33,314 nt of DNA from contig CAZHOS010000009.1 of NCBI GenBank assembly GCA_964534605.1, positions 1-33,314 of the forward strand. Reading direction: 5' to 3'. Under the pieces are notes generated by a model that ran no database searches, had not been told where the DNA came from, and was given only the letters and a program-made list of their open reading frames with translations. Shown piece by piece: positions 24,268 through 31,512 of this stretch (within the stretch, counting starts at the first letter, position 1; the number at the start of each line of letters is the position of its first letter). The position numbers and the translations under genes were made by a program. The stretch comes from CAZHOS01 sp964534605. Its GTDB lineage: Bacteria; Patescibacteriota; Saccharimonadia; Saccharimonadales; VXPC01.

Positions 24268-25501
24268 ACAAAACGATGCTGACCGCCGGATTTGTAAGGG
24301 TGTGTAAGAACATAGATGCGACCAATACACCACCCAGTGCAAAAAGTGCACTATCGTATTCTTTGCCAGCCAGCAGCAGCCTAGCTATGTAGCCTAGAAT
24401 GGCTATGAATAGAATCAAGCCGAACAAACCTACTTCGTAGCCTATCTGCAGAAAGTAATTCTCGGTTAGTACTGTGCCCTGCGTATCGTTAATAATACTC
24501 GCAAGTCCGGCCGTGCCCACGCCGTTGCCTTCAGGATTAGTAAACAGGCTGGTCGTAAACATAGTGTAGAGCTCTAGCCGAAGGTCTGTTGGGCTCTCTA
24601 ACGTCGTTACATCATCTTCGTGTAGCACCAGGTTTCTAACAATATCGTTACTATTAACCAGCAGTACACCACCAATCAAAGCAACTGCAAGTAGTCCCGA
24701 AGCTAAAAATCCACGGCTCGAGCTCAAGAAGCTCTTTAGGGTTGAACCGTATCGTAACGCTCCGTAAGACGCAGCCATAAATATCAATCCTAGTAGCGAG
24801 CTTCTAGAGAACGTCAGCAGCAGACACAAGACCATAGCCGAGGTGATGATAGCATCCCTTCGACTACGACTAGCCAACAGTCGTTTTGCCTGCAAAGCGA
24901 TAGGTAGCAACAGAAAGGCTCCAAGTGAATTAGGGTCCTTAATGGTCGAGTGTACTCTCTCGAAGCCCTCCTTGGCGTCTATATAGAAGACTGGGAAGGT
25001 GCCGTTCTCGGCCGAATAGCCAAACATCTCCAGGAAATCGTCTGGCAGCACAAAGTATTGCACCAAACCAAAAGTAGCCACGGCAATTGATGTGAGCAGT
25101 ATAATCTTCCTGGTAATCTGCTTTGCGTTGGGGTTATATTTCTGCACCATCAAGGCGATCAAGAATACGCCTAGGAAACGTAGATTATGCACATAACCAA
25201 TCAGCTCTGCGTCCTGGTCAATAGAGAACAAGGCTAGGTACACCGTATGGACTAGTCCGTATAGCAGTATTAGTAGGATTAACGGCTTTCTCGTTAACGC
25301 TTTTAGGTCTTTTGCTGGAGCTCCAACTAAAGCCGCCAGCAACCCGATAGGCACAAGAAGGTTATACCAGTTTTTGAATACATCTAGGTAGCCAATACTT
25401 GTTCCTAGGCTCAAAGAAATAAAGACATGGAAGGGTAAATAAGCCAGTAGAATATATAGACACCACTTGGCGATCTGCATAGACGATTTTTTTATATTCA
25501 T
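24200..25501 (-). CDS. O-antigen ligase/polymerase-like membrane protein (Wzy/WaaL family)
   Basis: The 433-residue protein has about 11 hydrophobic segments with one larger outer loop (about residues 280-345, NSNDIVRNLVLHEDDVTTL ... NGVGTAGLASII), the layout of the O-antigen ligase family. LLTFSRSSLLGLIFM (about 228-242) is the conserved family patch, with Arg expected to contact the pyrophosphate. Such proteins join lipid-carrier-linked glycans outside the membrane, either to an acceptor or to each other. In a locus with an ABC exporter, an attachment role is more likely than polymerisation. The last 68 bases overlap the end of the convergent GT fusion gene. It starts 21 bases from the divergent GT4 gene. 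Confidence 0.85.
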   Translation of the reverse strand: MNIKKSSMQIAKWCLYILLAYLPFHVFISLSLGTSIGYLDVFKNWYNLLVPIGLLAALVGAPAKDLKALTRKPLILLILLYGLVHTVYLALFSIDQDAELIGYVHNLRFLGVFLIALMVQKYNPNAKQITRKIILLTSIAVATFGLVQYFVLPDDFLEMFGYSAENGTFPVFYIDAKEGFERVHSTIKDPNSLGAFLLLPIALQAKRLLASRSRRDAIITSAMVLCLLLTFSRSSLLGLIFMAASYGALRYGSTLKSFLSSSRGFLASGLLAVALIGGVLLVNSNDIVRNLVLHEDDVTTLESPTDLRLELYTMFTTSLFTNPEGNGVGTAGLASIINDTQGTVLTENYFLQIGYEVGLFGLILFIAILGYIARLLLAGKEYDSALFALGGVLVASMFLHTLTNPAVSIVLFIYLGLIYGGALEPPSNHSGKI

Positions 25502-25508
25502 ATATTGC

Positions 25509-25518
25509 TATCATTATA
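25509..25518. promoter_or_regulatory. Overlapping divergent -10 boxes in a 21-base intergenic gap
   Basis: On the minus strand TATAAT (25518-25513) lies 11 bases before the ATG at 25501. On the plus strand TATCAT (25509-25514) lies 8 bases before the ATG at 25523. The boxes share bases, so only one polymerase could open the site at a time. Any -35 elements would fall inside the opposite coding sequence. Confidence 0.5.
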
Positions 25519-25522
25519 GGTA

Positions 25523-26650
25523 ATGAGTAATCAATCAACCAGTACTAAACACGTCGTAATCGATGCTCGCATACGCGAGACCAATACAGGTAAGTATGCT
25601 CTGCGCCTTATTCAGGAGCTAGAGAAGCTACCCGCATACAACACCCGCTACACCGTTATTGTGCGTCCAGAAAGCCCCTGGGAACCGTCTGCCGAGCATT
25701 TTAGCCGCGCAGAGTCTGCGGTCCCACAGTTTAGCCTTAACCCTATCAACGAGCTCCGCTTATCTTGGCAGCTTTACCGACTCAAGCCTGATCTAGTGCA
25801 CTTTACGATGACCCAGCAGCCACTTAGTTATTTTGGCAAAATAGCGACAACCACGCATGATCTAACAATGTTCCGCTTTGTACGCCGCGGCAGTAAAAGC
25901 TGGCTGTATCACAAAATTAGAATACCCCTCATGCGCTTCTTGTACTGGTGGTCACACCGCAAAAGCAACGCAATTATTGTACCGACGGATTATGTAGCTG
26001 CAGATCTTGCCGAGCACAGCCCTTTTACCGAAAGCAAGATAGTTCGTACCTACGAGGCAGGCGAGCCAGCCCGCAGCGATAGGCCAGAGCTTATCGAGGG
26101 CGTTAGCAAGCCTTATATTATGCATGTCGGCAGCCCCTTCCCTCATAAGAATATCAATAGACTAGTCCAGGCATTCCAGCAGCTAAAGCCGGATAACCCT
26201 GAGCTTAAATTAGTGCTAGCTGGTAGGCAAGAGTTTTACTTTCGGGAGCTTATAGACTGGTACAGCAAGTTGGATATTGCAGACGATATTATTACTCCTG
26301 GCTGGCTTAGCGAGGGTCAAATGCGCTGGCTCTATAACAAAGCTGAAGCCTACGTGCTACCGTCTTTGAGCGAAGGTTTTGGTCTACCAGGTCTGGAGGC
26401 AATGGCTCATGACACTCCGGTTGTCTGCAGTAACGCTACTTGTTTACCAGAAGTATACGGCAACAGCGTAGAATACTTCGACCCTAAGAACACTGTAGAT
26501 ATGGCAGATAAGATCAGCCAAGTTATAGGCAGTAAAGAATTAGCACGAAACTTACGGCAAAAGGGCAAGCAGCAAATCAATAAATACTCCTGGGCAAAAA
26601 TGGCCAAAGAAACTCAGACCGTTTACCTGGATGTACTATCTAAAAGCTAG
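25523..26650 (+). CDS. Glycosyltransferase family 4
   Basis: The 375-residue GT-B enzyme begins with VVIDARIRETNTGKYALRLI, a form common in GT4 mannosyltransferases. It has the acceptor-side THDLTMFRFVRRGS (about 112-125), the donor-half start YIMHVGSPFPHKNINRLVQA (about 198-217), and the EX7E-type SLSEGFGLPGLEAMAHDTPVV (key residues Glu, Gly-Phe-Gly, Glu; about 277-297). It is transcribed alone on the plus strand, ending one base from the convergent methyltransferase gene. It probably adds a sugar to the same surface glycan. Confidence 0.9.
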   Translation: MSNQSTSTKHVVIDARIRETNTGKYALRLIQELEKLPAYNTRYTVIVRPESPWEPSAEHFSRAESAVPQFSLNPINELRLSWQLYRLKPDLVHFTMTQQPLSYFGKIATTTHDLTMFRFVRRGSKSWLYHKIRIPLMRFLYWWSHRKSNAIIVPTDYVAADLAEHSPFTESKIVRTYEAGEPARSDRPELIEGVSKPYIMHVGSPFPHKNINRLVQAFQQLKPDNPELKLVLAGRQEFYFRELIDWYSKLDIADDIITPGWLSEGQMRWLYNKAEAYVLPSLSEGFGLPGLEAMAHDTPVVCSNATCLPEVYGNSVEYFDPKNTVDMADKISQVIGSKELARNLRQKGKQQINKYSWAKMAKETQTVYLDVLSKS

Positions 26651-26651
26651 A

Positions 26652-27410
26652 TTACTCCTTAACCAAAACCATAGAATAAGCTTCTGCGGCAGATTTAGGT
26701 GATAATGCCTTAAATGTAATTATCCAGATTCGCCAGACAAAGTAGAGTGGGAAGAAGAACATAAAATAATTACTAAAGTAAAAGAGGCGCATCTCCTCTA
26801 CCTTGAATCCATGTTGCAGAGCTAGTTCATGGAATTGCCGCGGAGTGCACTTGTCATAGTATGCCGGAAAGCCTTGTAGCACCTCCGTCTCTGGGTATAC
26901 AAAGTAGAGGATCCGGCGCTTTAAGCCTTCTGGCAAGACCATGTTTAGCCGAGCAAACCAAGCGTTACGGCTAGGTAAATACAGTACTACCTTGCCTCCT
27001 GGCTTCAAGATACTATTCATGGCAACGAAAGCCTGCTCTACGTCAGCGACGTGCTCTAGTAGTGTTTGACTGATAATTAGATCTACATCACCCTTGCCTC
27101 TGTATTTTGATATATCTGTCGTAATGGTTTCGTCGTACGACCCTCTTGGGGCTTTCTCGAGCTCACCACCATCGATATCTAACCCAACAACCGTTGCTTT
27201 GATAGATTGCTTTTTATCTAGCTTGATATGCGGGTTTTTTCCACTACCGAGGTCATATATTCTCTGGTTTACAGCTAGATACCTAGGTACTAACCTATCA
27301 ATGAAATCATCCAGCCCATCCTTAGTTAAATCTTTACTAAGATATGAGTCAAGCTTCTTAGATAGCCATATCTGACTACTTATAAACTTCCTGGCAAAAA
27401 TCCCTATCAT
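26652..27410 (-). CDS. SAM-dependent methyltransferase (class I)
   Basis: The 252-residue protein has motif I IYDLGSGKNPHI (about 51-62), an acidic residue pair after strand 2 (VVGLDIDGGEL, about 73-83), motif IV VDLIISQTLLEHVADVEQAF (about 105-124) and LKPGGKVVLYLPSRNAW. This arrangement is typical of ubiE/lipid- or glycan-type methyltransferases. A hydrophobic C-terminal segment (NYFMFFFPLYFVWRIWIITF) suggests membrane attachment and a lipid-linked substrate. It is the last gene of the minus-strand yidC-jag unit, 22 bases after the hypothetical gene. Confidence 0.82.
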   Translation of the reverse strand: MIGIFARKFISSQIWLSKKLDSYLSKDLTKDGLDDFIDRLVPRYLAVNQRIYDLGSGKNPHIKLDKKQSIKATVVGLDIDGGELEKAPRGSYDETITTDISKYRGKGDVDLIISQTLLEHVADVEQAFVAMNSILKPGGKVVLYLPSRNAWFARLNMVLPEGLKRRILYFVYPETEVLQGFPAYYDKCTPRQFHELALQHGFKVEEMRLFYFSNYFMFFFPLYFVWRIWIITFKALSPKSAAEAYSMVLVKE

Positions 27411-27432
27411 CTAATGGTTGTATATCCTGGGT

Positions 27433-27855
27433 TTAAGCTAGTTGGTAGCCTGCTTGTTTAAGTGCCGCCTCCACTGCAACTGGGCCAGCTGAATGAATAT
27501 CTGGAAGACTCATACCTGTAGCCTCGGCTGTCTTAGCTCTCTGCTCAACCATCAGGGTTGATTGTCTTTCTAGCAATTCTACATGATCAGTAGATGGGTC
27601 TTGTTTCTTTAAAGCATCGTAGGATGGTGCTCTGTTGATTTGTCGTGGTTGATTATTCATTCTGTCCTCCTGACTGATGTTGTTTAGTCCTGCACGGTAC
27701 TGCCTGAGTTCCCGAAACAGATCATCCTGGTCCTTGAGCCTGCGTCCATGTATCCGTCGATACTCCTTCAGGGATGCGCCAAACGTTGGGTGCTGCCTGA
27801 TAAATCCTAGTTCATGTTGCTGGTCGCGGTTTTTAACGTCTTCGAAATTTTGCAT
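27433..27855 (-). CDS. Conserved-looking hydrophilic protein, unknown function
   Basis: The 140-residue protein is soluble and rich in Arg, Gln and Asp (QHELGFIRQHPTFGASLKEY, RRIHGRRLKDQDDLFRELRQ), with no membrane segment, Cys or catalytic motif that I recognise. The C-terminal 40 residues (TGMSLPDIHSAGPVAVEAAL) look like a separate short helical module. It lies 2 bases after the jag stop on the same strand, so it is translated with jag/yidC, but whether it works with them is unknown. Confidence 0.6.
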   Translation of the reverse strand: MQNFEDVKNRDQQHELGFIRQHPTFGASLKEYRRIHGRRLKDQDDLFRELRQYRAGLNNISQEDRMNNQPRQINRAPSYDALKKQDPSTDHVELLERQSTLMVEQRAKTAEATGMSLPDIHSAGPVAVEAALKQAGYQLA

Positions 27856-27857
27856 AG

Positions 27858-28304
27858 CTACAGCTTTAGTACTATGTGTCGCTCGCGGCCTTCTCCGACA
27901 GACTCTGTACTTATGCCTGCCTCGCCGGCAGCTTGGTGGACTGTTCGCCTATCCGCAGCGTTCATTGGCTCTAGGTGCATCGGCTCGCCAGACTCTTTAA
28001 CTTTGTCCATCCACCCTTTGGCTCTGCTAGCCAGCTTCTCGGCTCGCTGCTTCTTATACCCGGCGATATCAACATTAACGCGGACTTCTCCGAACCCCTT
28101 GGACCGCATAATCGCATTAACAATATTTTGCAAGGATCGAAGGGTCTCTGCCCTGGTACCTATCAAGAATCCGTTCATGTCACTAGATGGCACGGCCAAA
28201 TGTATAATGTCGCCCTCCTCGTCAGCATCTACAACAACATTCAATCCAAAAAAACTCAGCACATCCTCTAGAATTTTTGCGGCTGCGCTACGTGCCGACT
28301 CCAT
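27858..28304 (-). CDS. jag: Jag/KhpB-type KH-R3H RNA-binding protein
   Basis: The 148-residue protein has a KH-like domain (residues about 20-85: LSFFGLNVVVDADEEGDIIH, then GFLIGTRAETLRSLQNIVNA in the GxxG loop region) and an R3H domain at the C-terminus (EPMNAADRRTVHQAAGEAG, with the R-x3-H pair). The usual Jag-N domain is missing or reduced to a 15-residue helix, as the family is normally 200 or more residues. KhpB proteins bind RNA and affect cell division and envelope protein levels. The start lies 2 bases after the yidC stop, the classical yidC-jag pairing. Confidence 0.88.
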   Translation of the reverse strand: MESARSAAAKILEDVLSFFGLNVVVDADEEGDIIHLAVPSSDMNGFLIGTRAETLRSLQNIVNAIMRSKGFGEVRVNVDIAGYKKQRAEKLASRAKGWMDKVKESGEPMHLEPMNAADRRTVHQAAGEAGISTESVGEGRERHIVLKL

Positions 28305-28306
28305 GG

Positions 28307-29221
28307 TTAGCTCGTCTTCCTCTTAGACCTGGCGGCCTTCTTTTCTTTAGCATTGAGCTTCTTGGGTTGCAAGACCTCGGCCTCTACAGGCTCTTCGTCG
28401 ACAATCGCTGTCAGCTCGCTCAGGTCTTGGCCTAACACCTTCTTTTGTTGCAAGAAGCCAATCAGGCTATTAATAAACCAGTAGAACGGTAGGGCGGCAA
28501 CCAGACCAAGCGATATAAAGAAGACCATACCTGGTATGAAATAGATCATCGTCTTACCAACGGCAGCGCTAACCTCGGCTTGATCAACTTCCTTGCCTTC
28601 GCCTTGGCTCTTTAGTACCTCGCGCAGGCTCTTTTGCTCGCCCTGAGTAACCATCAGCTGCTTACTGGAGTAGTATTGCATTCCTGCACTTATCAGGGCA
28701 ACTGCGATACCAAATGCGTAAATACCACCGTCACCAAGAGGTGTTCGGGTTAGGTCGCCTACACCGAGCACACTGGGGTCAAACAACGATATATCTTGTG
28801 CCAACTCCCGCATCCAGGGCAGGTCAGCTACAAAGCCGTATGCATTGTCGATAATGGCTTGTTGGTTATCTCCAATACGGCGGACACCTTGATAAAGAGC
28901 GATAAATACCGGTAGCTGGATGATCAGATACCCGATGCTAGCAAAGGGATTAATCTCGCGCTCTTTGTACAGCGCCATAACAGCCACAGATTCGGCCTGC
29001 TTGTTGCCCTTATTGGCCTTTTTTATTTTCTTGAGCTCTGGCTGCAGTGCTCGCATTGCTTTGGCGTGATGAAGCTGCTTCTTGATCATTGGCCACATTA
29101 ATAGACGGACAAGGACCGTAAATAGTATTAGTGCTACGCCAAAGTTATGTCCAGGCACCAAGGCGTATATACCTACAAGTAGGTTGAATACAGGCTTTAC
29201 AAGTAATTGCTCAAAAATCAT
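28307..29221 (-). CDS. yidC: Membrane protein insertase YidC
   Basis: The 304-residue protein has the YidC/Oxa1 core: an N-terminal helix, MWPMIKKQLHHAKAMRALQP (about 42-61) with a basic cytoplasmic hairpin (KKIKKANKGN), then QLPVFIALYQGVRRIG and four further helices, and a basic tail (KEKKAARSKRKTS). A hydrophilic loop (QGEGKEVDQAEV) precedes helix 4. No lipobox Cys or large periplasmic domain is present, as in Gram-positive-type SpoIIIJ. It inserts proteins into the cytoplasmic membrane together with SecYEG. TAGAAT (29234-29229) lies 7 bases before the ATG, pointing to a near-leaderless internal promoter besides read-through from rnpA. Confidence 0.93.
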   Translation of the reverse strand: MIFEQLLVKPVFNLLVGIYALVPGHNFGVALILFTVLVRLLMWPMIKKQLHHAKAMRALQPELKKIKKANKGNKQAESVAVMALYKEREINPFASIGYLIIQLPVFIALYQGVRRIGDNQQAIIDNAYGFVADLPWMRELAQDISLFDPSVLGVGDLTRTPLGDGGIYAFGIAVALISAGMQYYSSKQLMVTQGEQKSLREVLKSQGEGKEVDQAEVSAAVGKTMIYFIPGMVFFISLGLVAALPFYWFINSLIGFLQQKKVLGQDLSELTAIVDEEPVEAEVLQPKKLNAKEKKAARSKRKTS

Positions 29222-29277
29222 TACCTATATTCTAACAGATTAGAGACGGCTGTTCACCTTCTTAAAAACTGCGTGTG

Positions 29278-29628
29278 TTAAACGGCCTTTTTTACTATCT
29301 GCGACAACAGTTTATTAACGGTTTCTTCTAGCTCCTCAGCACTCAGATCAAGTAGCGCTTTATCATAGACCACTAGCGCCATATCTACTGCTCCTGCTGA
29401 ACTAGGAATAGAAAGACGCATTTGCTCGAACAGTCGGCGGCGGATGCGATTCCGTGTAACCGCCAGGGGTGCAACCTTCTTACTAACTATTACTGCCAAG
29501 CGGTAGTCTTGTCGGCGTTTATTAGCTACAAACCGAATACCAAAATGAGGGCTACGCACAGTTTTGCCATGGGTAAAAACGTATTTAAGGCTGCCGTGCC
29601 CATGGAATCGATATTTCTTAGCAATCAT
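29278..29628 (-). CDS. rnpA: Ribonuclease P protein component
   Basis: The 116-residue basic protein starts KKYRFHGHGSLKYVFTHGK, with LAVIVSKKVAPLAVTRNRIRRR covering the central RNR motif (Arg59-Asn60-Arg61) that binds the catalytic RNA. Length matches the family. It helps RNase P RNA cleave the 5' leaders of tRNA precursors. The ATG overlaps the TGA of the upstream acetyltransferase gene (ATGA), so translation is coupled. Its normal partner rpmH is not directly upstream but on the other side of dnaA. Confidence 0.95.
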   Translation of the reverse strand: MIAKKYRFHGHGSLKYVFTHGKTVRSPHFGIRFVANKRRQDYRLAVIVSKKVAPLAVTRNRIRRRLFEQMRLSIPSSAGAVDMALVVYDKALLDLSAEELEETVNKLLSQIVKKAV

Positions 29629-30014
29629 AGATCAACCTCGTAGAGTAAGTTCTCTTCTCCTTCGGTGCTCTTCCCACTTTTTATCAAATTAGGATGCAAC
29701 GACTCGATAACGGATATAGACGGCTTGTTTGATTGTCTGACAGCAATCCTTAATCTCTCCAACCCCTTATTTTTTGCGTCAAGAAGCAAAAGCCTGAGAG
29801 ACTCTTTCGCATATCCATGACCTCTATGCGGTTCATCTATCTCGTAGTAGACATTATTCTCGAAACCCTCTGGCAGACTATCTGATTTTCTCGGAACTAT
29901 ACGTAACTGCATATATCCAACTCTATCCTGACCTAGACATACGTCATACGTATAGACCTCTCGCTCTTTGCTGTAGTTAGCTTCTTTAAGATAGGGTTTT
30001 TTAGCATCTTTCAT
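29625..30014 (-). CDS. GNAT family N-acetyltransferase
   Basis: The 129-residue protein has the GNAT fold order: strand region VGYMQLRIVP, then VYYEIDEPHRGHGYAKESL with the acetyl-CoA pyrophosphate loop RGHGYA (about 79-84), then LRIAVRQSNKPSISVIESL, where the Asn and Ser-rich helix closes the site. It is small, near the lower end of the family. The substrate is unknown. The gene sits between dnaN and rnpA, starts a new transcript from a TATAAT box 8 bases upstream, and overlaps rnpA by 4 bases. Confidence 0.8.
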   Translation of the reverse strand: MKDAKKPYLKEANYSKEREVYTYDVCLGQDRVGYMQLRIVPRKSDSLPEGFENNVYYEIDEPHRGHGYAKESLRLLLLDAKNKGLERLRIAVRQSNKPSISVIESLHPNLIKSGKSTEGEENLLYEVDL

Positions 30015-30022
30015 AAAGATCT

Positions 30023-30028
30023 ATTATA
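30023..30028 (-). promoter_or_regulatory. TATAAT box, near-leaderless start of the GNAT-rnpA unit
   Basis: On the minus strand TATAAT (30028-30023) ends 8 bases before the ATG at 30014 with no Shine-Dalgarno. It lies downstream of two hairpins that separate it from dnaN. Confidence 0.5.
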
Positions 30029-30062
30029 GAGGTGAGTTGTAAAAGATTAAAGAAATACACTT

Positions 30063-30099
30063 GTTGCTCAATTCTTTATCAAATCAAGAATTGAGCAAC
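30063..30099 (-). terminator. Strong 14-bp hairpin between dnaN and the GNAT gene
   Basis: GTTGCTCAATTCTT (30063-30076) is perfectly complementary to AAGAATTGAGCAAC (30086-30099), with a 9-base loop. No T-run follows directly on either strand, so it may be an RNA-stabilising or pausing element rather than a classical intrinsic terminator. Confidence 0.4.
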
Positions 30100-30120
30100 C
30101 ATAAAACCCTGCTCGAAGCA

Positions 30121-30150
30121 CTAAAACCGCTCAGCTTAAGGCGGTTTTAG
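30121..30150 (-). terminator. dnaN: Hairpin overlapping the dnaN stop codon, probable terminator
   Basis: CTAAAACCGC (30121-30130) pairs perfectly with GCGGTTTTAG (30141-30150) around a 10-base loop. Read on the minus strand, the stem includes the TAA stop of dnaN and ends in GCGGTTTT. The T's are inside the stem, as in bidirectional terminators. Confidence 0.5.
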
Positions 30151-31244
30151 GACTTTAGGGGCATTATGACGTGCAAGAAGCTGTCGTCTTCTGGGCTAGA
30201 GACAACACACGGCTCTAGTTTGCCATTCATGCGGAACAACGCATCGCTTCCGTTTAGTGCCTGCAGTGCATCTAGAAGAAATCTGGAGTTTAGGGATATC
30301 TCGCCGTCTCCGGTCACCTTGGCGCCCAGCGAAGTGCTGTTTTCGCCAAGTTGCGAGGCAGCTGACTGGACAGCTATAGCCTTAGTGTCCGAGCGCACCG
30401 AGACCAAAATAGATCCGGCACTTTCGCGGGCGAATAAACTCGCTAGCTTTGCTGCACCCTGAAGCTCCTGCTTTTCTAGCTCTACCGAAACATCAAATTT
30501 ACTCGGTAGTAGTTTACGGTAATCAGGGTACGTGCCTTCTATCAATCTAGACACCAACTCGACGTCCCCGGCCTTAAAGAGTACCTGTTGTCCGTCGCCA
30601 TGAATAAACACCTCCCGGTCCTGATCGCCTAGTATTTTGCTCAAATCACTTAACGCACTGGCCGGTATCAATAAGTTTATCTCTGTCTTGCTCTTACCTA
30701 CCTTTTTTTCGCTCAGGCGGTAGCTGTCTGTGGCCGCTAAGAATACCTCTCCATCAACTGAATGCAGTAAGACTCCCGTCAGCACCGGTCTAGCGTCGTC
30801 AGCGCTTGCTGCAAAAATAACCTGCGATAGAGCCTTCTTAAGTTCGCTGGAAGATATCTTCCAGACGGGATCATCGTCTATTGTTGGTATTACTGGGAAG
30901 TCATCTGCAGCTACTCCGTTGATGGTCGAAGTATAGTCACCACACACCACCTCCAGCTTATGGTCCTTAAGCTCTAAGGATACGCTTTGGCCGCTTGGCA
31001 AACTACTGACGTACTCTTGGAAAAGCCTAGCCGGCACCGTGATAGTCCCCTCATCAACAATCTTTGCTCCGACTACTTCGGTTATACCTATCTCTAGATT
31101 AGTTGCAGATAGATTCAACCTGCCATCTACCGTCTTTAGCAGAATATTACTTAGTATAGGTAATGACCCACGCGAGCTAGTGGCGATTCTGGCAACATTA
31201 TTAACTGCCCGAGATAAGTTTTCCTGAGTAACCTTAATATTCAT
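30147..31244 (-). CDS. dnaN: DNA polymerase III sliding clamp (beta subunit)
   Basis: The 365-residue protein has the three-domain clamp layout. It begins MNIKVTQENLSRAVNNVARI; the segments SSRGSLPILSNILLKTVDGR, GTITVPARLFQEYVSSLPSG, FAASADDARPVLTGVLLHS, FLAATDSYRLSEKKVG and the C-terminal LEPCVVSSPEDDSFLHVIMPL are standard DnaN landmarks. It forms the ring that tethers the replicase to DNA. AGGAG lies just upstream of the ATG. It follows dnaA on the same strand after a 268-base spacer with DnaA boxes. Confidence 0.97.
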   Translation of the reverse strand: MNIKVTQENLSRAVNNVARIATSSRGSLPILSNILLKTVDGRLNLSATNLEIGITEVVGAKIVDEGTITVPARLFQEYVSSLPSGQSVSLELKDHKLEVVCGDYTSTINGVAADDFPVIPTIDDDPVWKISSSELKKALSQVIFAASADDARPVLTGVLLHSVDGEVFLAATDSYRLSEKKVGKSKTEINLLIPASALSDLSKILGDQDREVFIHGDGQQVLFKAGDVELVSRLIEGTYPDYRKLLPSKFDVSVELEKQELQGAAKLASLFARESAGSILVSVRSDTKAIAVQSAASQLGENSTSLGAKVTGDGEISLNSRFLLDALQALNGSDALFRMNGKLEPCVVSSPEDDSFLHVIMPLKS

Positions 31245-31512
31245 TTTTTCTCCTTATGGACTAGTTATTATAGGGCCTGTGGATTCTGTGGATATATAGA
31301 AGCTCAGCTCTGTTGATTGGTGGTTCTGGGTGGGGGTAGTAGTTTGTGGATGTTTCTGTGCGTGACCGAGCATAACTAGTGGACTTGTTTGCCAGCCGGA
31401 CGGGTTTGTGTTCGAAGTACCAAGAGTTTTCCCTGGTTTTACACCACCTCGGTGGATAAAAAAGTGGTTTTCCTCGTGTTCTTTGTGTTTATGCACAGCC
31501 AACTGGCCCTCC
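31245..31512. promoter_or_regulatory. dnaA-dnaN spacer with DnaA boxes (second origin module?)
   Basis: The spacer has one perfect DnaA box TTATGCACA (31489-31497) and several near matches to TGTGGATAA: GGTGGATAA (31451), TGTGGATAT (31287), TGTGGATTC (31278) and TGTGGATGT (31345). An 82-codon minus-strand frame covers it but has no protein-like features, so I treat the spacer as non-coding. Boxes on both sides of dnaA suggest a bipartite origin or autoregulation of dnaN. Confidence 0.6.

Noticed and set aside
31254..31502. 82-codon minus-strand frame between dnaA and dnaN
   Set aside because: Composition (His/Thr/Gln/Pro-rich) is not protein-like and it covers the DnaA boxes; treated as spacer.
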